From Nautiliaceae bacterium (GTDB taxonomy: Bacteria; Campylobacterota; Campylobacteria; Campylobacterales; Nautiliaceae), in NCBI GenBank assembly GCA_027063075.1, contig JAMOSM010000121.1:1-7620 (forward strand): a DNA stretch of 7,620 nucleotides, written 5' to 3'. Shown piece after piece: positions 7,062 through 7,620 of this stretch. Position 1 is the first letter of the stretch; every line of letters starts with the position of its first letter. A model generated the notes under the pieces. The model did no database searches. It worked only from the letters and a program-made list of their open reading frames with translations, and was not told the DNA's origin. The translations under genes and the position numbers were made by a program.

Positions 7062-7070
7062 TGCATTCCT
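7046..7070 (-). promoter_or_regulatory. inverted repeat that could mask the leader ribosome binding site
   Basis: In the minus-strand RNA, AGGAAU (7070-7065) can pair with AUUCCU (7051-7046) around a 13-base loop. The 5' arm contains the AGGA core of the leader ribosome binding site, and the loop contains the leader ATG. The stem has only 6 bp with two G-C pairs, so stability is marginal. Confidence 0.3.
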
Positions 7071-7104
7071 TTAATTATTTATAAAATCTATTTAATTAGG
7101 TCTT

Positions 7105-7113
7105 ATTATACCA
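7105..7113 (-). promoter_or_regulatory. extended -10 promoter in the fabZ-lpxA gap
   Basis: The complement reads TGGTATAAT, a perfect TATAAT with the TGn extension. No clear -35 is seen at 16-18 bases. Transcription would begin near 7098, giving lpxA a leader of about 78 bases. This would allow lpxA-clpX-mreB-mreC and the last gene to be transcribed separately from fabZ. Confidence 0.5.
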
Positions 7114-7153
7114 ATAAAACTCAAATATTATTCAGCTATAAAAAAATTTTACC

Positions 7154-7594
7154 CTATTTATCCACAATCATAGCTTTTAGCTCAGCTTCTGCCACAAGCT
7201 CATCATCCACATAAGCCTCACCTTTTAAATGCCAGATTTTACCCCTGTGTTTTATAGTAGATACTTTATATTCAAGTTTATCCCCAGGAAGAACCGGTTT
7301 TCTAAACTTTGCTTTGTCTATACTCATAAAATAAACAACTTTATCTTTTAATTTTTCTTTATCTTCAACAGTAAAAGGCAAAATAGCACCTGTTTGAGCC
7401 ATACCTTCAATTATTAATACTCCAGGATAAATCGGATGCCCCGGAAAATGACCTTGAAAAACGGCATTTGTTATTGAAACATTTAAATAACCTCTTACAA
7501 ATTCACCTTCTTTAACCTCTGTTATTCTATCAACTAATAAAAAAGGATATCTATGAGGAAGCATTTCTTGAATTTGATTTATATCAAAAACCAT
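7154..7594 (-). CDS. fabZ: 3-hydroxyacyl-[acyl-carrier-protein] dehydratase FabZ
   Basis: FabZ removes water from R-3-hydroxyacyl-ACP in the fatty-acid elongation cycle. It competes with LpxA for hydroxyacyl-ACP, so its place next to lpxA makes metabolic sense. The 146 residues match the family and its single hot-dog fold. [14 protein letters not shown] (11-24) is the N-terminal signature. The active site is His49 in FQGHFPGHP and Glu63 in LIIEGMAQ, on the central hot-dog helix. The FabA-specific isomerase context is absent, so FabZ is the right name. The ATG is supported by AAAGG (7601-7605 complement) 6 bases upstream. The 26 bases to the window edge hold only this ribosome binding site; the upstream gene or promoter is not visible. 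Confidence 0.97.
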   Translation of the reverse strand: MVFDINQIQEMLPHRYPFLLVDRITEVKEGEFVRGYLNVSITNAVFQGHFPGHPIYPGVLIIEGMAQTGAILPFTVEDKEKLKDKVVYFMSIDKAKFRKPVLPGDKLEYKVSTIKHRGKIWHLKGEAYVDDELVAEAELKAMIVDK

Positions 7595-7620
7595 TCTTAG
7601 CCTTTTTTATTAAAATTTTA

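Noticed and set aside
7065..7067. First ATG directly after the AGGA before lpxA
   Set aside because: It touches the ribosome binding site with no spacer and runs into a stop after two codons; the next ATG, at 7061, is properly spaced.
6859..7074. Plus-strand open frame over the lpxA start and leader
   Set aside because: It is antisense to hexapeptide repeats, which give a periodic Ile/Tyr/Asn composition; no ribosome binding site.

Overview
The window is AT-rich, gene-dense bacterial chromosome. The minus-strand order fabZ-lpxA-clpX-mreB-mreC matches, from memory, the order in Campylobacterota such as Campylobacter jejuni. Together with the strong A/T bias and lysine-rich proteins, this suggests a campylobacterotan (epsilonproteobacterium), possibly a deep-branching or vent lineage such as Nautiliales. 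The phylum is a fairly firm inference; the order is a guess.

Left part, plus strand (1-709): the C-terminal end of a tRNA-dihydrouridine synthase (dusB) runs into a complete riboflavin synthase gene (ribE) through a TAATG overlap. A 134-residue protein of unknown function (695-1099, minus) converges on ribE and overlaps its last 15 bases. It is transcribed divergently from an HtrA/DegP-type periplasmic serine protease (1214-2599, plus). The 114-base gap between the two starts holds a plausible extended -10 promoter in each direction.

Right part, minus strand (7594 down to 2706): an apparent operon runs fabZ, a 133-base gap, lpxA, clpX, mreB, mreC, then a 187-residue protein of unknown function, closed by a hairpin terminator. 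FabZ and LpxA link fatty-acid supply to the first step of lipid A synthesis. ClpX is the unfoldase of the ClpXP protease. MreB and MreC organise side-wall growth. From lpxA to mreC every gene overlaps the next (17, 11 and 8 bases), which suggests translational coupling.

The most interesting points are these. (1) The 187-residue protein sits where mreD lies in many other bacteria, has the best ribosome binding site of the operon, and is built from two coiled coils around a glycine-zipper segment with a very acidic tail. (2) The fabZ-lpxA gap holds a consensus-like extended -10 promoter and a possible 14-codon leader ORF whose stop codon overlaps the lpxA start as ATGA; lpxA itself lacks a good ribosome binding site. 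(3) The 134-residue orphan beside htrA is not recognised. I see no mobile element, CRISPR array, tRNA or rRNA, and no gene-free stretch longer than about 135 bases.
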